NCBI RefSeq assembly: GCF_002086455.1
Contig: NZ_MVHC01000006.1
Span: forward strand, 124,001 to 188,000
Direction: 5' to 3'
Length of the DNA stretch: 64,000 nucleotides
From: Mycolicibacter algericus DSM 45454
GTDB taxonomy: Bacteria > Actinomycetota > Actinomycetes > Mycobacteriales > Mycobacteriaceae
This document shows, piece after piece, positions 38,055 through 46,460 of the stretch. The translations under genes were made by a program, and so were the position numbers. The notes beneath the pieces were generated by a model, which was not told the DNA's origin, did not search any database, and saw only the letters and a list, made by a program, of their open reading frames with translations. Numbering within the stretch: the first letter of the stretch is position 1; every line of letters starts with the position of its first letter.

Positions 38055-38480
38055 TCAGCGGGCCAGCAACAGGATGCCGAGCGGCACCAGCGCGGCGACC
38101 TTGATCAACTCCAGGACGATGTAGGCGTAGTGCGCGCGGGAGCGGGGCGCATCCAGCCCGGCAAGCACCTGATCGGCGCGACGGCTCAGCCCCGGCCGCA
38201 CCATCAGCAGCTGAGCGACCAGCATCGTCACCGCGACCGCGAACGTCACCACGACGGGACCGGTCGGCCGCTCGGAGACGAATGACGCCGCGATGGCGGC
38301 CGCCAGGATGAGTTCCGCGGAGTTAAGGGCCCGAAAGACCAACCGGCCGATACCCAGACAGACCGGGATCGTCGCGTTGGGGGCCCGGAACTTCAGCGGC
38401 GCCTCCATGAACGAGATCGCCATCACCATGCCCAGCCAGAGAAATGTCGCGGCGATCGCAACGGCGGCGGCAATGCTCAC
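38055..38480 (-). CDS. four-helix membrane protein of unknown function
   Basis: 141 residues with four hydrophobic segments (AAAVAIAATFLWLGMVMAISF, ELILAAAIAASFV, VVVTFAVAVTMLVAQLLMV, YIVLELIKVAALVPLGILLL). EAPLKFRAPNATIPVCLGIGRLVFRALN between helices 1 and 2 is a distinctive loop. The start overlaps the stop of the Cys-cluster regulator gene, so it is very likely under the same control. I do not recognise the family with confidence. Confidence 0.78.
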   Translation of the reverse strand: MSIAAAVAIAATFLWLGMVMAISFMEAPLKFRAPNATIPVCLGIGRLVFRALNSAELILAAAIAASFVSERPTGPVVVTFAVAVTMLVAQLLMVRPGLSRRADQVLAGLDAPRSRAHYAYIVLELIKVAALVPLGILLLAR

Positions 38481-39232
38481 CCGGTGGGCCCTTCCACTCG
38501 CACCGGAGCCGCGGGCGACGGCTCGACCAGGGCCCCGTTCGGGGCCGGCTCGCGCTCATCGAGTTCCATCGACTTCAAGTGCGCCACACACAGATCCGGC
38601 TGAGCGAACGAGTCGAGACGATCAACGGTCACCGGTGCGTCCCAGGCTTCCAGCGCGCCTTGCATCAGGCCCAGATGGATCGGACAGACCACGTCGGTGG
38701 AGGTCTCGGCGAGTTCCAGGAACGGGCAGTGCCGCAACCCGAGCTGCGTCTCACCGGCATCGTCGGGTTCGAGCTGCTCGGGCTGGAAACCCAACTCGTC
38801 GAGCATGTCGACGAGCTGGTCGGTCGACTCGTCGGCGCCGACGGGATCGGCCGGGCGGTTCAGCGGCCGCAACCGCTGTCCCCACGCCCGGCCGGCCGCC
38901 AGGGCTTTGCCGCTGGGGTCGGAGTCGGCGGCCAGGCCGATGGTGAGGATCTCTGCCAGCAGCCGGAATCGGCGGGTGCCACCACGGTCCATCTGCCGGA
39001 TCGCCCGGAACATCAGCGCCGGACGGCCCCGGCCCTTGTGGTCGGGCTCGGTGTGCTCGACGCGGCCTTCCTCCACCAGGGTGTCCAGATGGAAACGCAC
39101 GGTGTTGGGATGCACCCCCAACTCGTCGGCGATCTGGACGATGCTCAGCGGCTCGTCCGCGGCCTGCACCAGCCGAAGCACGTCGAGGCGACGTCCTCCA
39201 GGCGGCCCAGGCGGTTTGGCGATGTCGCTCAC
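38477..39232 (-). CDS. ArsR-like HTH regulator with C-terminal Cys-cluster domain (paralogue of 35995-36708)
   Basis: 251 residues. The N-terminal winged helix (LSIVQIADELGVHPNTVRFHLDTLVEEGRVE) is followed by a sensor half with cysteines in LRHCPFLELAE, DVVCPIHLGLMQG and PDLCVAHLK, the type of set that holds an iron-sulfur cluster in SufR-like repressors. The stretch after CPF aligns with the regulator at 35995 without gaps. GTG start overlaps the ferredoxin stop (GTGA), so regulator and ferredoxin are coupled. Likely a redox- or iron-responsive repressor of its own operon. Confidence 0.87.
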   Translation of the reverse strand: MSDIAKPPGPPGGRRLDVLRLVQAADEPLSIVQIADELGVHPNTVRFHLDTLVEEGRVEHTEPDHKGRGRPALMFRAIRQMDRGGTRRFRLLAEILTIGLAADSDPSGKALAAGRAWGQRLRPLNRPADPVGADESTDQLVDMLDELGFQPEQLEPDDAGETQLGLRHCPFLELAETSTDVVCPIHLGLMQGALEAWDAPVTVDRLDSFAQPDLCVAHLKSMELDEREPAPNGALVEPSPAAPVRVEGPTG

Positions 39233-39573
39233 TCCCCCTGGGGAGGGAAGCTGGCCACTAGCGGGGTGTCGATGCCGAGCGGTCCGATCTTGGCGGCCCC
39301 ACCGGGTGAGCCGAGCGCCTCATCGCGGCCGGGCAGCGCCTCGGTGAAGAACTCCGCGTTGTCGGCCAGGTGCGGTTGCAACTCCTCCGGAAGGTCATCC
39401 TCGTAGTAGATGGCCTCGACCGGGCAAACCGGTTCGCAGGCACCACAATCCACACATTCGTCAGGATGGATGTAGAGGGCTCGCCCGCCTTCGTAGATGC
39501 AGTCGACGGGGCACTCCTCCACGCAGGCCCGGTCCATCACGTCAACGCACGGCTTCCCGATCACATATGCCAT
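39229..39573 (-). CDS. fdxA: 7Fe ferredoxin FdxA
   Basis: 114 residues, exactly the length of mycobacterial FdxA. CVDVMDRACVEECPVDC provides the 3Fe-4S site ligands and CVDCGACEPVCPVEAI the 4Fe-4S site. It carries electrons to partner oxidoreductases such as cytochromes P450. ATG at 39573 (MAYVIGKPCVD) is the conserved start. No clear ribosome site is present. A dyad operator lies 9 bp upstream. Confidence 0.93.
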   Translation of the reverse strand: MAYVIGKPCVDVMDRACVEECPVDCIYEGGRALYIHPDECVDCGACEPVCPVEAIYYEDDLPEELQPHLADNAEFFTEALPGRDEALGSPGGAAKIGPLGIDTPLVASFPPQGE

Positions 39574-39581
39574 GGGCGTGA

Positions 39582-39607
39582 GTTTACACAAGGGATTTTG
39601 TAGAAAC
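39582..39607. promoter_or_regulatory. dyad operator between fdxA and DUF2249 gene
   Basis: GTTTACACAA (39582-39591) and TTGTAGAAAC (39598-39607) are inverted repeats matching at 8 of 10 positions, spaced by 6 bp. They occupy the 50-bp divergent gap between fdxA and the DUF2249 gene, the natural place for control by the coupled Cys-cluster regulator. Confidence 0.55.
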
Positions 39608-39623
39608 TAGAAGGGAGACCCAA

Positions 39624-39929
39624 ATGTCGGAGGCCGAACTCGACGCCCGGGTGCTGCCCAGATCCGAGAAGCACAAGACCATCTTCGCGGCCTTCGCCGA
39701 GCTGGCGGCCGGCGAGTCGTTTGTGCTGCTCAACGACCACGAGCCGGAGCCGTTGCGCCTCGAGGTGGAACGCGAACACCCCGGCAGCTACGGCTGGGAG
39801 TACCTGAAGAAGGGCGCCGGGCGGGGCGCGCTGTGGCGGACCAGAATCTCCCGGCTCTCCTCGACCGCGGTGCCCTGGATTCTGACCGACACCACGACCA
39901 GCGGCGACGGGACGGCACGATCGAGCTGA
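39624..39929 (+). CDS. DUF2249 domain protein, C-terminus probably damaged
   Basis: 101 residues. Residues 1-80 are a complete DUF2249 domain (KHKTIFAAFAELAAGESFVLLNDHEPEPL, then GSYGWEYLKKG). DUF2249 proteins often accompany hemerythrin-like or nitric-oxide-related genes. After DTTTSGDG the reading frame ends quickly at 39929, while an adjacent frame continues with cupin-like sequence to 40054. Some mycobacterial relatives, as I recall, are DUF2249-cupin fusions, so this looks like a fusion with an internal deletion and frameshift. A GAAGGGAG site precedes the ATG. Confidence 0.75.
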   Translation: MSEAELDARVLPRSEKHKTIFAAFAELAAGESFVLLNDHEPEPLRLEVEREHPGSYGWEYLKKGAGRGALWRTRISRLSSTAVPWILTDTTTSGDGTARSS

Positions 39930-40054
39930 CCTCCGGCGCCTTGTTGTGGATGCCCAAGCGCTCCCGTCGCCAGTTCGTCGCCGGCCCGGATGGATTGCGC
40001 TACTTGACGATTCACCTGAAGCGTCAGTTCTTGAACCTGATGGCAGCGGGCTGA
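39912..40054 (+). pseudogene. remnant of C-terminal cupin half of the DUF2249 gene
   Basis: In the frame one base off the DUF2249 gene, the stretch DGTIELTSGALLWMPKRS followed by FVAGPDGLRYLTIHLKR reads like the second half of a cupin barrel and ends at a stop at 40052-40054. It lacks its own start. The first half of the barrel (roughly 130-150 bp) is missing. It is therefore best read as the tail of a broken fusion gene. Confidence 0.6.
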
Positions 40055-40101
40055 CAGGCCATTGCTGGACCACAGCGGTCAGGCTCGGGTAGAAACGACT
40101 G

Positions 40102-40893
40102 ATGGCTGACCGGTACCGCGACTTCCCCACCCTTCGACTCGAAACCGGCGACAACGGTGTGCTGCAGCTGGTGCTGGACGCGCCGGGGCTCAATTCGGTG
40201 GGCCCCCAGATGCACCAGGACCTGGCCGACGTGTGGCCGGTCATCGACCGCGACGACGCGGTGCGGGCGGTGCTGGTCCGCGGCGAGGGCAAGGCATTCT
40301 CCGCCGGCGGCAGCTTCGAACTGATCGAGAAGACCATCGGCGACTACCCCGGGCGGATGCAGGTGCTGCGCGAGGCCCGCGACCTGGTGCTGAACATGGT
40401 CAACTTCTCCAAGCCGGTGATCTCGGCGATCAACGGCCCCGCCGTCGGCGCCGGGCTGGTGGTGGCGCTGTTGTCGGACATCTCGGTGGCCGGGCGCACC
40501 GCCCGGCTGATCGACGGCCACACCAAGCTGGGGGTGGCCGCCGGCGATCACGCCGCGATCTGCTGGCCGCTGCTGGTCGGCATGGCCAAGGCCAAGTACT
40601 ACCTGTTGACCTGCGAGACGCTGCACGGCGAGGAAGCCGAACGCATCGGGCTGGTCTCCAAGTGCGTCGACGACGACGAGGTGCTGGCCACCGCGACCGG
40701 TATCGCCGACGATCTGGCGCACGGCGCCCAGGACGCGCTGCGCTTCACCAAGCACAGCCTCAACTACTGGTACCGCCAGTTCGCGCCGGCCTTCGAGACC
40801 GCGCTGGGGCTGGAGTTCCTCGGCTTCTCCGGCCCGGATGTGCACGAGGGGCTGGCCGCCATCCAGGAGAAGCGCAAGCCCCGGTTCAATTAG
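40102..40893 (+). CDS. enoyl-CoA hydratase/isomerase (crotonase) family protein
   Basis: 263 residues of the crotonase fold. The first oxyanion-hole element is [16 protein letters not shown] and the second is [21 protein letters not shown]. The two catalytic glutamates of classical hydratases are not obvious; the region [15 protein letters not shown] has an aspartate instead, so the reaction could be isomerisation, hydrolysis or another crotonase chemistry. ATG at 40102. It overlaps the convergent acyl-CoA synthetase by four bases. Confidence 0.87.
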   Translation: MADRYRDFPTLRLETGDNGVLQLVLDAPGLNSVGPQMHQDLADVWPVIDRDDAVRAVLVRGEGKAFSAGGSFELIEKTIGDYPGRMQVLREARDLVLNMVNFSKPVISAINGPAVGAGLVVALLSDISVAGRTARLIDGHTKLGVAAGDHAAICWPLLVGMAKAKYYLLTCETLHGEEAERIGLVSKCVDDDEVLATATGIADDLAHGAQDALRFTKHSLNYWYRQFAPAFETALGLEFLGFSGPDVHEGLAAIQEKRKPRFN

Positions 40894-42551
40894 GCATCGA
40901 CCCCGATGGCCTGCGCCTTGGCCCAGCGGTAGTCGGCCTTGCCGGACGGCGAGCGCTGCACCCGCTCGCAGAACACCACGTCCTTGGGCAGCTTGTAGCG
41001 GGCGATGTGGCGGGCCGCCTCGGCGACGATGTCGCCGGCCTCGGCATCGGCTCCCGCCGCCAGCTGCACCACGGCGACGACCTCGTGGCCCCACCGTTGA
41101 CTGGGCCGCCCCACCACCACGACGTCGTAGACGGCGGGGTGCCGGGACACGGCGGCTTCAACCTCCTCGGCGAAGATCTTCTCGCCGCCGGAGTTGATCG
41201 TCACCGAGTCACGGCCGAGCAGCTCGATGCCGCCGTCGGCATGCCAGCGTGCCCGGTCACCGGGGACCGAATGGCGGATGCCCTCGATGACCGGGAAGGT
41301 GCGCGCGCTCTTCTCCGGGTCGCCCAGGTAGCCCAGCGGCACATATCCCTGCTGCGCCAGCCAGCCGATCTCGTCGTCGCCGGGCGCCAGGATGCGGGTG
41401 AGGTCCCCGCTGACCACGACGGCGCCCGGGTTCGGGGTGAACCGACCGGTGGACGCCTGCCCGCGGCTGGTGGTCTGGCCCATCTGCGCACCGGTCTCCG
41501 AGGAGCCGCCGGCATCCAGGATCGACAATTGCGGCAGCAGTTCCAAGATCCGTTGCTTGATCGGGACGGTCAGCGGCGCGCCGCCGCTGGCCAGCACGAA
41601 CAGTCCCGACAGCGCGTCTGCCAGCTCGGAGCCACCGGCCTCCAGCGCGTCGGCAAGCGGGCGCGCGAAGGCGTCCCCGACGATCGACAGCGAAATGACC
41701 CGCTCGTCGGCCGCCAACTCCCAGGTCGCCACCGGGTCGAACCGGTCGGTGGTCGCCGACATGACGAACGGCCGGCCGCCCAGCAGCGTGATGAACGCCG
41801 CCCACTGCGCGGCGCCGTGCATCAGCGGCGCCACCGTCATCGAACCAGGGCCTCCGGCGCGGGTCCGATCGACGACCTCGGCCAGGCTGGTGGGCACGGC
41901 ACCGGTGCCGAACTCCCGGCCGCCCATCGCGTTGATGAAGATGTCGTGCTGGCGCCACAACACGCCCTTGGGCATGCCGGTGGTGCCGCCGGTGTAGAGC
42001 AGATACAGGTCATCCGGCTGCGGCGTCAGCTCCAACGGGTCGGCGGAGGTGGCGGCCAGCAGCTCCTCGTAGCGCACCGCGCCGGGCAGCGGCTCGTTGC
42101 CGGAGTCGTCGTCGACATGGATCAGCGTCAGCGGCGGCAGCCGGTCGCCGGCCCGCCCCACTGCGTCGGCCAGCGTCGGGGCGTACCGGGCGTGGTACAT
42201 GACCGCCTCGGCGGCGGCATCGGTCAGCAGGTAGACCAGTTCGTCGGCCACATAGCGGTAGTTGACGTTGAACGGGGCGACCCGGGCGTTGTAGGCCCCG
42301 AGCATGCCCTCCAGGTATTCGTTGCCGTTGGCCAGGTACAGCGCGAGATGACTCTGCCCGGATTCGTGGGCGGTTAGTTCCGGGCGCTCGCGGCGCACCC
42401 CCAGGCCACGCTCGTGCAGTGCCCGCGCCAGCCGGCGCGCACGGTCTTCGATCTGGGCGTAGGTCAGCCGCCGATCGCCGAACACCACGCAATCGCGATC
42501 GGGGATCGCCGCCGCCACCGCCGAGAAAACCTGGGCGAGATTGAATTCCAT
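40890..42551 (-). CDS. FadD-type acyl-CoA synthetase (ANL superfamily)
   Basis: 553 residues. The ATP loop [12 protein letters not shown], the A5-type motif [11 protein letters not shown], the hinge [20 protein letters not shown] and the C-terminal catalytic lysine region PSGKADYR identify an AMP-forming acyl-CoA ligase. It activates a carboxylic acid via acyl-AMP. ATG at 42551 (MEFNLAQVF) has GAGGAG upstream; an in-frame start seven codons earlier is less likely. Convergent with a crotonase gene, so both may act on the same acyl-CoA. The substrate is unknown. Confidence 0.92.
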   Translation of the reverse strand: MEFNLAQVFSAVAAAIPDRDCVVFGDRRLTYAQIEDRARRLARALHERGLGVRRERPELTAHESGQSHLALYLANGNEYLEGMLGAYNARVAPFNVNYRYVADELVYLLTDAAAEAVMYHARYAPTLADAVGRAGDRLPPLTLIHVDDDSGNEPLPGAVRYEELLAATSADPLELTPQPDDLYLLYTGGTTGMPKGVLWRQHDIFINAMGGREFGTGAVPTSLAEVVDRTRAGGPGSMTVAPLMHGAAQWAAFITLLGGRPFVMSATTDRFDPVATWELAADERVISLSIVGDAFARPLADALEAGGSELADALSGLFVLASGGAPLTVPIKQRILELLPQLSILDAGGSSETGAQMGQTTSRGQASTGRFTPNPGAVVVSGDLTRILAPGDDEIGWLAQQGYVPLGYLGDPEKSARTFPVIEGIRHSVPGDRARWHADGGIELLGRDSVTINSGGEKIFAEEVEAAVSRHPAVYDVVVVGRPSQRWGHEVVAVVQLAAGADAEAGDIVAEAARHIARYKLPKDVVFCERVQRSPSGKADYRWAKAQAIGVDA

Positions 42552-42667
42552 TGCCGCTCCTCGATCGACCACCGGCCTGCGCGGTGGATTACGCTACTAG
42601 CTGACTCCTATTCGGCCGATGACGGTCTCGGGGGGCGCATCACAGCAGCGTCAGGCATGCTTGCCGC

Positions 42668-43333
42668 ATGTCGGTGGACGCCCTGCTGCAGTCGATCCCG
42701 CCCTTGCTGGTTTACCTGCTTGTCGGCGGGGTGATCGGCCTCGAGAGCCTGGGCATCCCGTTGCCGGGTGAAGTCATGTTGGTCGGCGCCGCGTTGTTGT
42801 CTTCACGCCACGAGTTGGCGGTCGACCCCGTCGGGGTCGCGGCGGCGGCGATCACCGGCGCGGTGATCGGCGACTCGATCGGATATTCGATCGGTCGGCG
42901 CTTCGGCATGCCACTCTTCGACCGGCTGGGTCGGCGGTTTCCGAACCACTTCGGCCCCGGTCACATCGCCTACGCGGAACATCTGTTTGCCCGTTGGGGA
43001 ACCAGCGCGGTGTTCTTCGGCCGGTTCGTCGCGCTGCTGCGCATCTTGGCCGGTCCGCTGGCCGGAGCGTTGAAGATGCGCTATTCGCACTTTCTCGTCG
43101 CCAATGTGACCGGCGCGATCTGCTGGGCCGGCGGCACCACCGCCCTCGTTTACTACGCCGGGATGGCCGCCGAGCACTGGTTGTCCCGGTTCTCCTGGGT
43201 CGCGCTGTCGGTAGCGGTGCTGGGCGGTGTCGTCGGCACCCTCGCGCTGCGGGGACGCATCGGCGCGCACATCGCCGAACTCGAGGCGCAGCATCGCCGC
43301 CAGTCCGGCCCCGTTCAAGAACCCGCCGAATAG
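42668..43333 (+). CDS. DedA family membrane protein
   Basis: 221 residues with the DedA/VTT pattern: GVIGLESLGIPLPGEVML, GDSIGYSIGRRFG and FGRFVALLRILAGPLAGALKM. DedA proteins are now viewed as lipid scramblase/flippase-type transporters that recycle undecaprenyl phosphate or phospholipids. The C-terminal tail is a short charged stretch. Monocistronic by position. Confidence 0.9.
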   Translation: MSVDALLQSIPPLLVYLLVGGVIGLESLGIPLPGEVMLVGAALLSSRHELAVDPVGVAAAAITGAVIGDSIGYSIGRRFGMPLFDRLGRRFPNHFGPGHIAYAEHLFARWGTSAVFFGRFVALLRILAGPLAGALKMRYSHFLVANVTGAICWAGGTTALVYYAGMAAEHWLSRFSWVALSVAVLGGVVGTLALRGRIGAHIAELEAQHRRQSGPVQEPAE

Positions 43334-43430
43334 GGCCCGAATAGGGGTTGTCCTCGCGCCGTCGCCGGAGCATGGTGGAAGGGACCGGCGGCGCCGCCGG
43401 GGCGTCGCCCCGATCTACTCGGAGGCCGAT

Positions 43431-44051
43431 ATGTTCGCGCGCGCAACCACCATCCACGCCCATCCGTCCTTCCTCGACGAGGGCATCACCCACGTCCGCG
43501 GCGTGGTGATGCCGACCCTGGCCGACATGGACGGCTGCGCGGGGATGTCGATGCTCGTCGACCGCGACGCCGGCCGGTGCATCGTGACCTCGTCCTGGCT
43601 CGATGAGGACACGCTGCGAGCCAGCGAGGCCGGTGCCCAGCAGCTCTGCGACCGCGCCACCGAGATCTTCCACGCCACCGCCGAGATCACCCGCTGGGAG
43701 ATCGCCGCGGTACGCCGCGATCACCGGTCACGGCGCCACGCCGGCGTGCGGGTCACGTGGCTGCGGACCGACCCGGCCAGCTGCGAGCGGTTGATCGACA
43801 CCTACAAGCTGGCGCTGATCCCGCAAATGGCCGACCTGCACGGGTTCTGCAGCACCACCCTGCTGGTGGACCGCTCGTCGGGGCGCGCGGTGTCGTCGAT
43901 CAGCTTCGAGGACCGTGCGGCGATGGTGGCCAGCCGTGCCGGCGAGCAGGCGATCTGGGCCCGGGCCATCAACGATGTCGGCGCCGATGTGCTGGAGGTT
44001 GCCGAGTTCGATCTGGCGATCGCGCATCTGAACGCACCCGAGATGGTTTAG
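43431..44051 (+). CDS. tandem ABM-like (dimeric alpha-beta barrel) protein
   Basis: 206 residues made of two similar ferredoxin-like halves. First half: FARATTIHAHPSFLDEGITHVRGVVMPTLADMDGCAGMSML. Second half: GVRVTWLRTDPASCERLI and QMADLHGFCSTTLLVDRSSG. The antibiotic-biosynthesis-monooxygenase fold normally works as a dimer; here the two halves are covalently joined. The ATG at 43431 has GGAGG five bases upstream, so the longer reading from 43227 is rejected. Function unknown. Confidence 0.78.
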   Translation: MFARATTIHAHPSFLDEGITHVRGVVMPTLADMDGCAGMSMLVDRDAGRCIVTSSWLDEDTLRASEAGAQQLCDRATEIFHATAEITRWEIAAVRRDHRSRRHAGVRVTWLRTDPASCERLIDTYKLALIPQMADLHGFCSTTLLVDRSSGRAVSSISFEDRAAMVASRAGEQAIWARAINDVGADVLEVAEFDLAIAHLNAPEMV

Positions 44052-44182
44052 CCGTCGTAGGCGACGATGCCACCTTGTCGTCCATGGTGTAGCAACGGCT
44101 TACGCGAGGCGAAGCGGCAGGGGTGACCGCGCGTTAACCTTTGGTCGCGGCGTGTTGCCGCGTTTGCTAGGAGGTATCACCC

Positions 44183-44956
44183 ATGCGCCTTGTCAGCGTG
44201 GCCGTGGCCGTCACGGTTGCCGCCATGTTCGGTTGCGTGCCCGTGGCTGTGGCGGCCCCGAAGGATTACTGCGCCGAACTCCAAGGCGGTAACACCGGCC
44301 GCACGTGTGAGATCCACATCTCCGACCCCGGGTACAGCGTCGACATCAGCATCCCGCTGAACTACCCCGACCAGAAGCCGGTCGCCGAGTACGTCGCCCA
44401 GACGCGCGATGCGTTCCTCAACTCGGCCAAGTCCGGTGCGCCTCGCAGCGCACCCTACGAGTTGAGCATCAAGCCGACGGAATACACCTCGTCGATCCCC
44501 CCGCGAGGCACGCAAGCGGTGGTGTTCACGGTGAACCAAAACGTCGGCGGGGCGCAGCCACAGACGACGTACAAGGCGTTCAACTGGGACCAGACCTACC
44601 GCAAGCCGATCACTTACGCGGCCGCGGCGGACGACAAAGAACATGCGCCGTTGTGGCAGGTGGACGATCCGCTGAAGACCGTCGCCCCGATCGTCCAAGC
44701 TGAACTGCAGCAGCAGCTGGCGCCGCCGCCCGCACCACCAGAACAGTCGGCCACGACCAGGACCACGACCAGCACGGCGCCACCACCGTTACCGTTCGCG
44801 CAAACCGCGCTGTACGACCCCACCAACTATCAGAATTTCGCGGTGGTCAACGACGGGGTGATCTTCTTCTTCGACCAGGGCGTGTTGCTGCCCGCCTCGG
44901 CCGGGGCGTTACACGTGCTGGTGCCCCGGTCTGCGATCGACCCGATGATCGCGTAA
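44183..44956 (+). CDS. secreted DUF3298/RsiV-type (MPT64-like) protein
   Basis: 257 residues. Residues 1-24 are a signal peptide ending AVAAP. The first half of the mature part (YSVDISIPLNYPDQKPVAEYVAQTRDAFLN) and the terminal block (FAVVNDGVIFFFDQGVLLPASAGALHVLVPRSAI) form the beta-rich DUF3298 fold seen in mycobacterial MPT64-like antigens. A Pro/Thr-rich loop (about residues 175-200) interrupts the domain. AGGAGG precedes ATG. Probably exported; function unknown. Confidence 0.82.
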   Translation: MRLVSVAVAVTVAAMFGCVPVAVAAPKDYCAELQGGNTGRTCEIHISDPGYSVDISIPLNYPDQKPVAEYVAQTRDAFLNSAKSGAPRSAPYELSIKPTEYTSSIPPRGTQAVVFTVNQNVGGAQPQTTYKAFNWDQTYRKPITYAAAADDKEHAPLWQVDDPLKTVAPIVQAELQQQLAPPPAPPEQSATTRTTTSTAPPPLPFAQTALYDPTNYQNFAVVNDGVIFFFDQGVLLPASAGALHVLVPRSAIDPMIA

Positions 44957-45056
44957 CAACTCTCCGATGAACATCCCGCTGCGCAGCTGACTCTGTTTCG
45001 GCACACCGGGTCCACGGCGCCGCCTGTCCCCGCTAAGGGCGGCAGGATGTCGCCAC

Positions 45057-45074
45057 GCCGCTCTTGCGGGCGGC
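45057..45074 (-). terminator. hairpin downstream of tRNA-Val(CAC)
   Basis: On the minus strand GCCGCC-CGCAAGA-GCGGC folds into a short GC stem 7 bp after the end of tRNA-Val. This GC hairpin without a long T-tract is a common form of terminator after mycobacterial tRNA genes. Confidence 0.45.
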
Positions 45075-45080
45075 TTCTTG

Positions 45081-45152
45081 TGGTCCCGGCTGGGATCGAA
45101 CCAGCGACCTTCCGCGTGTGAGGCGGACGCTCTCCCCCTGAGCTACGAGACC
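45081..45152 (-). tRNA. tRNA-Val (anticodon CAC)
   Basis: A 72-nt cloverleaf on the minus strand. The acceptor GGTCTCG pairs with CGGGACC (one G-T), the D arm reads AGCTCAGGGGGAGAGC, the anticodon stem TCCGC/GCGGA encloses CTCACAC with anticodon CAC, and the T arm is GCTGG-TTCGATC-CCAGC. The discriminator is A and CCA is not encoded. Confidence 0.96.
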
Positions 45153-45244
45153 GAATGAACGAGGTCGAAGACTAGCACGCCGGGCGCCCACCGCCTCAAC
45201 GCGCAGCCTGATCGTCGCCCGACTCGCCGTTCTGACAGGGCAAG

Positions 45245-45274
45245 TTGTGTTGTCTCACATCAGTGGACTAATGT
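45245..45274 (+). promoter_or_regulatory. putative sigma-A promoter of the tRNA Gly-Cys-Val cluster
   Basis: TTGTGT (45245-45250) and TAATGT (45269-45274) are separated by 18 bp, and the tRNA-Gly gene begins 37 bp after the -10 box. Three plus-strand tRNA genes follow in a row with no other promoter-like sequence between them. Confidence 0.5.
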
Positions 45275-45311
45275 TCTGCTTCGCGACGGGCGACGATCTC
45301 GCTCGTGGCAC

Positions 45312-45384
45312 GCGGATGTAGCGCAGTTGGTAGCGCATCACCTTGCCAAGGTGAGGGTCGCGGGTTCGAATCCCGTCATCCGCT
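45312..45384 (+). tRNA. tRNA-Gly (anticodon GCC)
   Basis: A 73-nt cloverleaf. The acceptor GCGGATG pairs with CATCCGC, the D arm is GCGCAGTTGGTAGCGC, the anticodon arm TCACC-TTGCCAA-GGTGA carries GCC, and the T arm GCGGG-TTCGAAT-CCCGT is normal. The discriminator is T and CCA is not encoded. Confidence 0.97.
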
Positions 45385-45415
45385 CGAGGGTGTCAAGTGG
45401 CATCAACCCCCTTGC

Positions 45416-45486
45416 GGTGGAGTGGCCGAGTGGTGAGGCAACGGCCTGCAAAGCCGTGCACACGGGTTCGATTCCCGTCTCCACCT
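45416..45486 (+). tRNA. tRNA-Cys (anticodon GCA)
   Basis: A 71-nt cloverleaf: acceptor GGTGGAG/CTCCACC, anticodon arm ACGGC-CTGCAAA-GCCGT with GCA, T arm ACGGG-TTCGATT-CCCGT. The U discriminator fits tRNA-Cys identity. CCA is not encoded. Confidence 0.97.
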
Positions 45487-45503
45487 CCGTTCCTTGGCTC
45501 TAA

Positions 45504-45575
45504 GCGCGGTTAGCTCAGCGGGAGAGCGCTTCCCTGACACGGAAGAGGTCGCTGGTTCAATCCCAGTACCGCGCA
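45504..45575 (+). tRNA. tRNA-Val (anticodon GAC)
   Basis: A 72-nt cloverleaf: acceptor GCGCGGT/ACCGCGC, anticodon arm CTTCC-CTGACAC-GGAAG with GAC, T arm GCTGG-TTCAATC-CCAGT. Its D arm and T arm closely resemble those of the minus-strand tRNA-Val. It is the last tRNA before a stretch of weak coding potential, a typical integration site position. Confidence 0.97.
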
Positions 45576-46217
45576 CCGAGATTGACCCAGGTCACCCCGC
45601 ATAACACGCGGCGAGGGCCCGGGGCGCGGGACCTGAATAGGACCTGACCCGGTGGCAACCCGATAGGGCCACCATGAGCGACCACCCGGTCGATTCGACC
45701 TACCACCATTGCTGCGATGCCATCGGCCGGCACTCCCGCTGCTGCCTCACCGTCACCAATGCGACTCGTGCCAGAAACTGCCAGCTGGAAAAGAGGCGGG
45801 GCCCGATCCGATCAATAGATCGGAGTCACCATGACCACCACCCACCCCGCCGAAGGCAATGTTTCGAGGAAGCCGGCCGCATCATCGTCACTGGCGTCGG
45901 AAGTGGGATCGCTCAGGACCCGGCAGACGCGGCCCTGGTCGCCATCGCCAGGCTCCGTCTCGTCGTCGAGGTCTCGCCCGAGACGTTGTCAGTCCCCGGT
46001 GTAACGCTGTGGGGCATGACGAACACAAACGCCACGGCTGACTGCAATGCCCCTTGGTCGCCCATGTACCGATGCGTGCGCGGGAACGGCTACGACGGCC
46101 GGTGTGCGTACCTGTGCGGCGAGGCGGAGCGACCCGAGGCCGGAGCGGTGGCGCGATGACCGCCACACGCGGCACCATTGGCCCACCTGAGGCCACCGTC
46201 ATCGGCGCGGTGCAGCC
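45576..46217. other. low-coding stretch after the tRNA cluster
   Basis: About 640 bp lacking a convincing gene. A plus-strand frame from ATG 45674 is open to 46159, but its first 110 residues are rich in His, Arg and Cys and lack mycobacterial codon bias. Only the last part looks protein-like. The 100 bp immediately after tRNA-Val(GAC) contain no gene. The place (downstream of a tRNA-Val, where M. tuberculosis phage-like element phiRv2 is also integrated) suggests a degenerate integrated-element scar. Confidence 0.45.
46016..46159 (+). CDS. possible small Cys-rich protein
   Basis: 47 residues starting MTNTNATADCNAPWSPMY with cysteines in ADCNAP, YRCVRG, GRCAYLCGE. The four-cysteine pattern could form a small zinc or disulphide unit. 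There is only a weak GGGG before the ATG. It is in the same frame as a longer open stretch from 45674. Its reality is uncertain; similar tiny Cys proteins occur in actinophages and their remnants. Confidence 0.3.
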   Translation: MTNTNATADCNAPWSPMYRCVRGNGYDGRCAYLCGEAERPEAGAVAR

Positions 46218-46460
46218 ATGAAGCGCCTCAGCTTCGCCGCGCTCGCCGCCCTGGCGGTCATCGCCACTCCCATCGCCCACGCGGACCCGGCGGGTAACGC
46301 CATATGTCGCCTACTCGCGGCTGGGAACACGCCCGACACCTTGGAGTCTTCGGTGACGGTGCGCCAGGTGCTCGGCCCGGATGCGACGGCGGCTGATGCC
46401 CGCGTGTACATCCGCAGCGTGGTTGCGGGGCAGTGCCCGCAGTACTTGTGGCGCTACTGA
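46218..46460 (+). CDS. small exported DUF732-type protein
   Basis: 80 residues. Residues 1-22 are a signal peptide (LSFAALAALAVIATPIAHA). The mature part of about 58 residues carries two cysteines (AICRLLAAGNTPD and GQCPQYLW) and reads like the DUF732 domain common in mycobacteria and their phages, which has no known function. It lies next to the tRNA-proximal scar region. Confidence 0.65.
   Translation: MKRLSFAALAALAVIATPIAHADPAGNAICRLLAAGNTPDTLESSVTVRQVLGPDATAADARVYIRSVVAGQCPQYLWRY

Noticed and set aside
43227..43430. N-terminal extension of the ABM-like protein
   Set aside because: It overlaps the dedA 3' end, is Arg-rich, and a GGAGG site precedes ATG 43431.
45674..46159. Plus-strand frame of 161 codons after the tRNA cluster, with a VTGVGSGIA stretch resembling a short-chain dehydrogenase
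   Set aside because: No other dehydrogenase motif, atypical residues, and no ribosome site; only its last 47 codons are kept as a weak possible gene.
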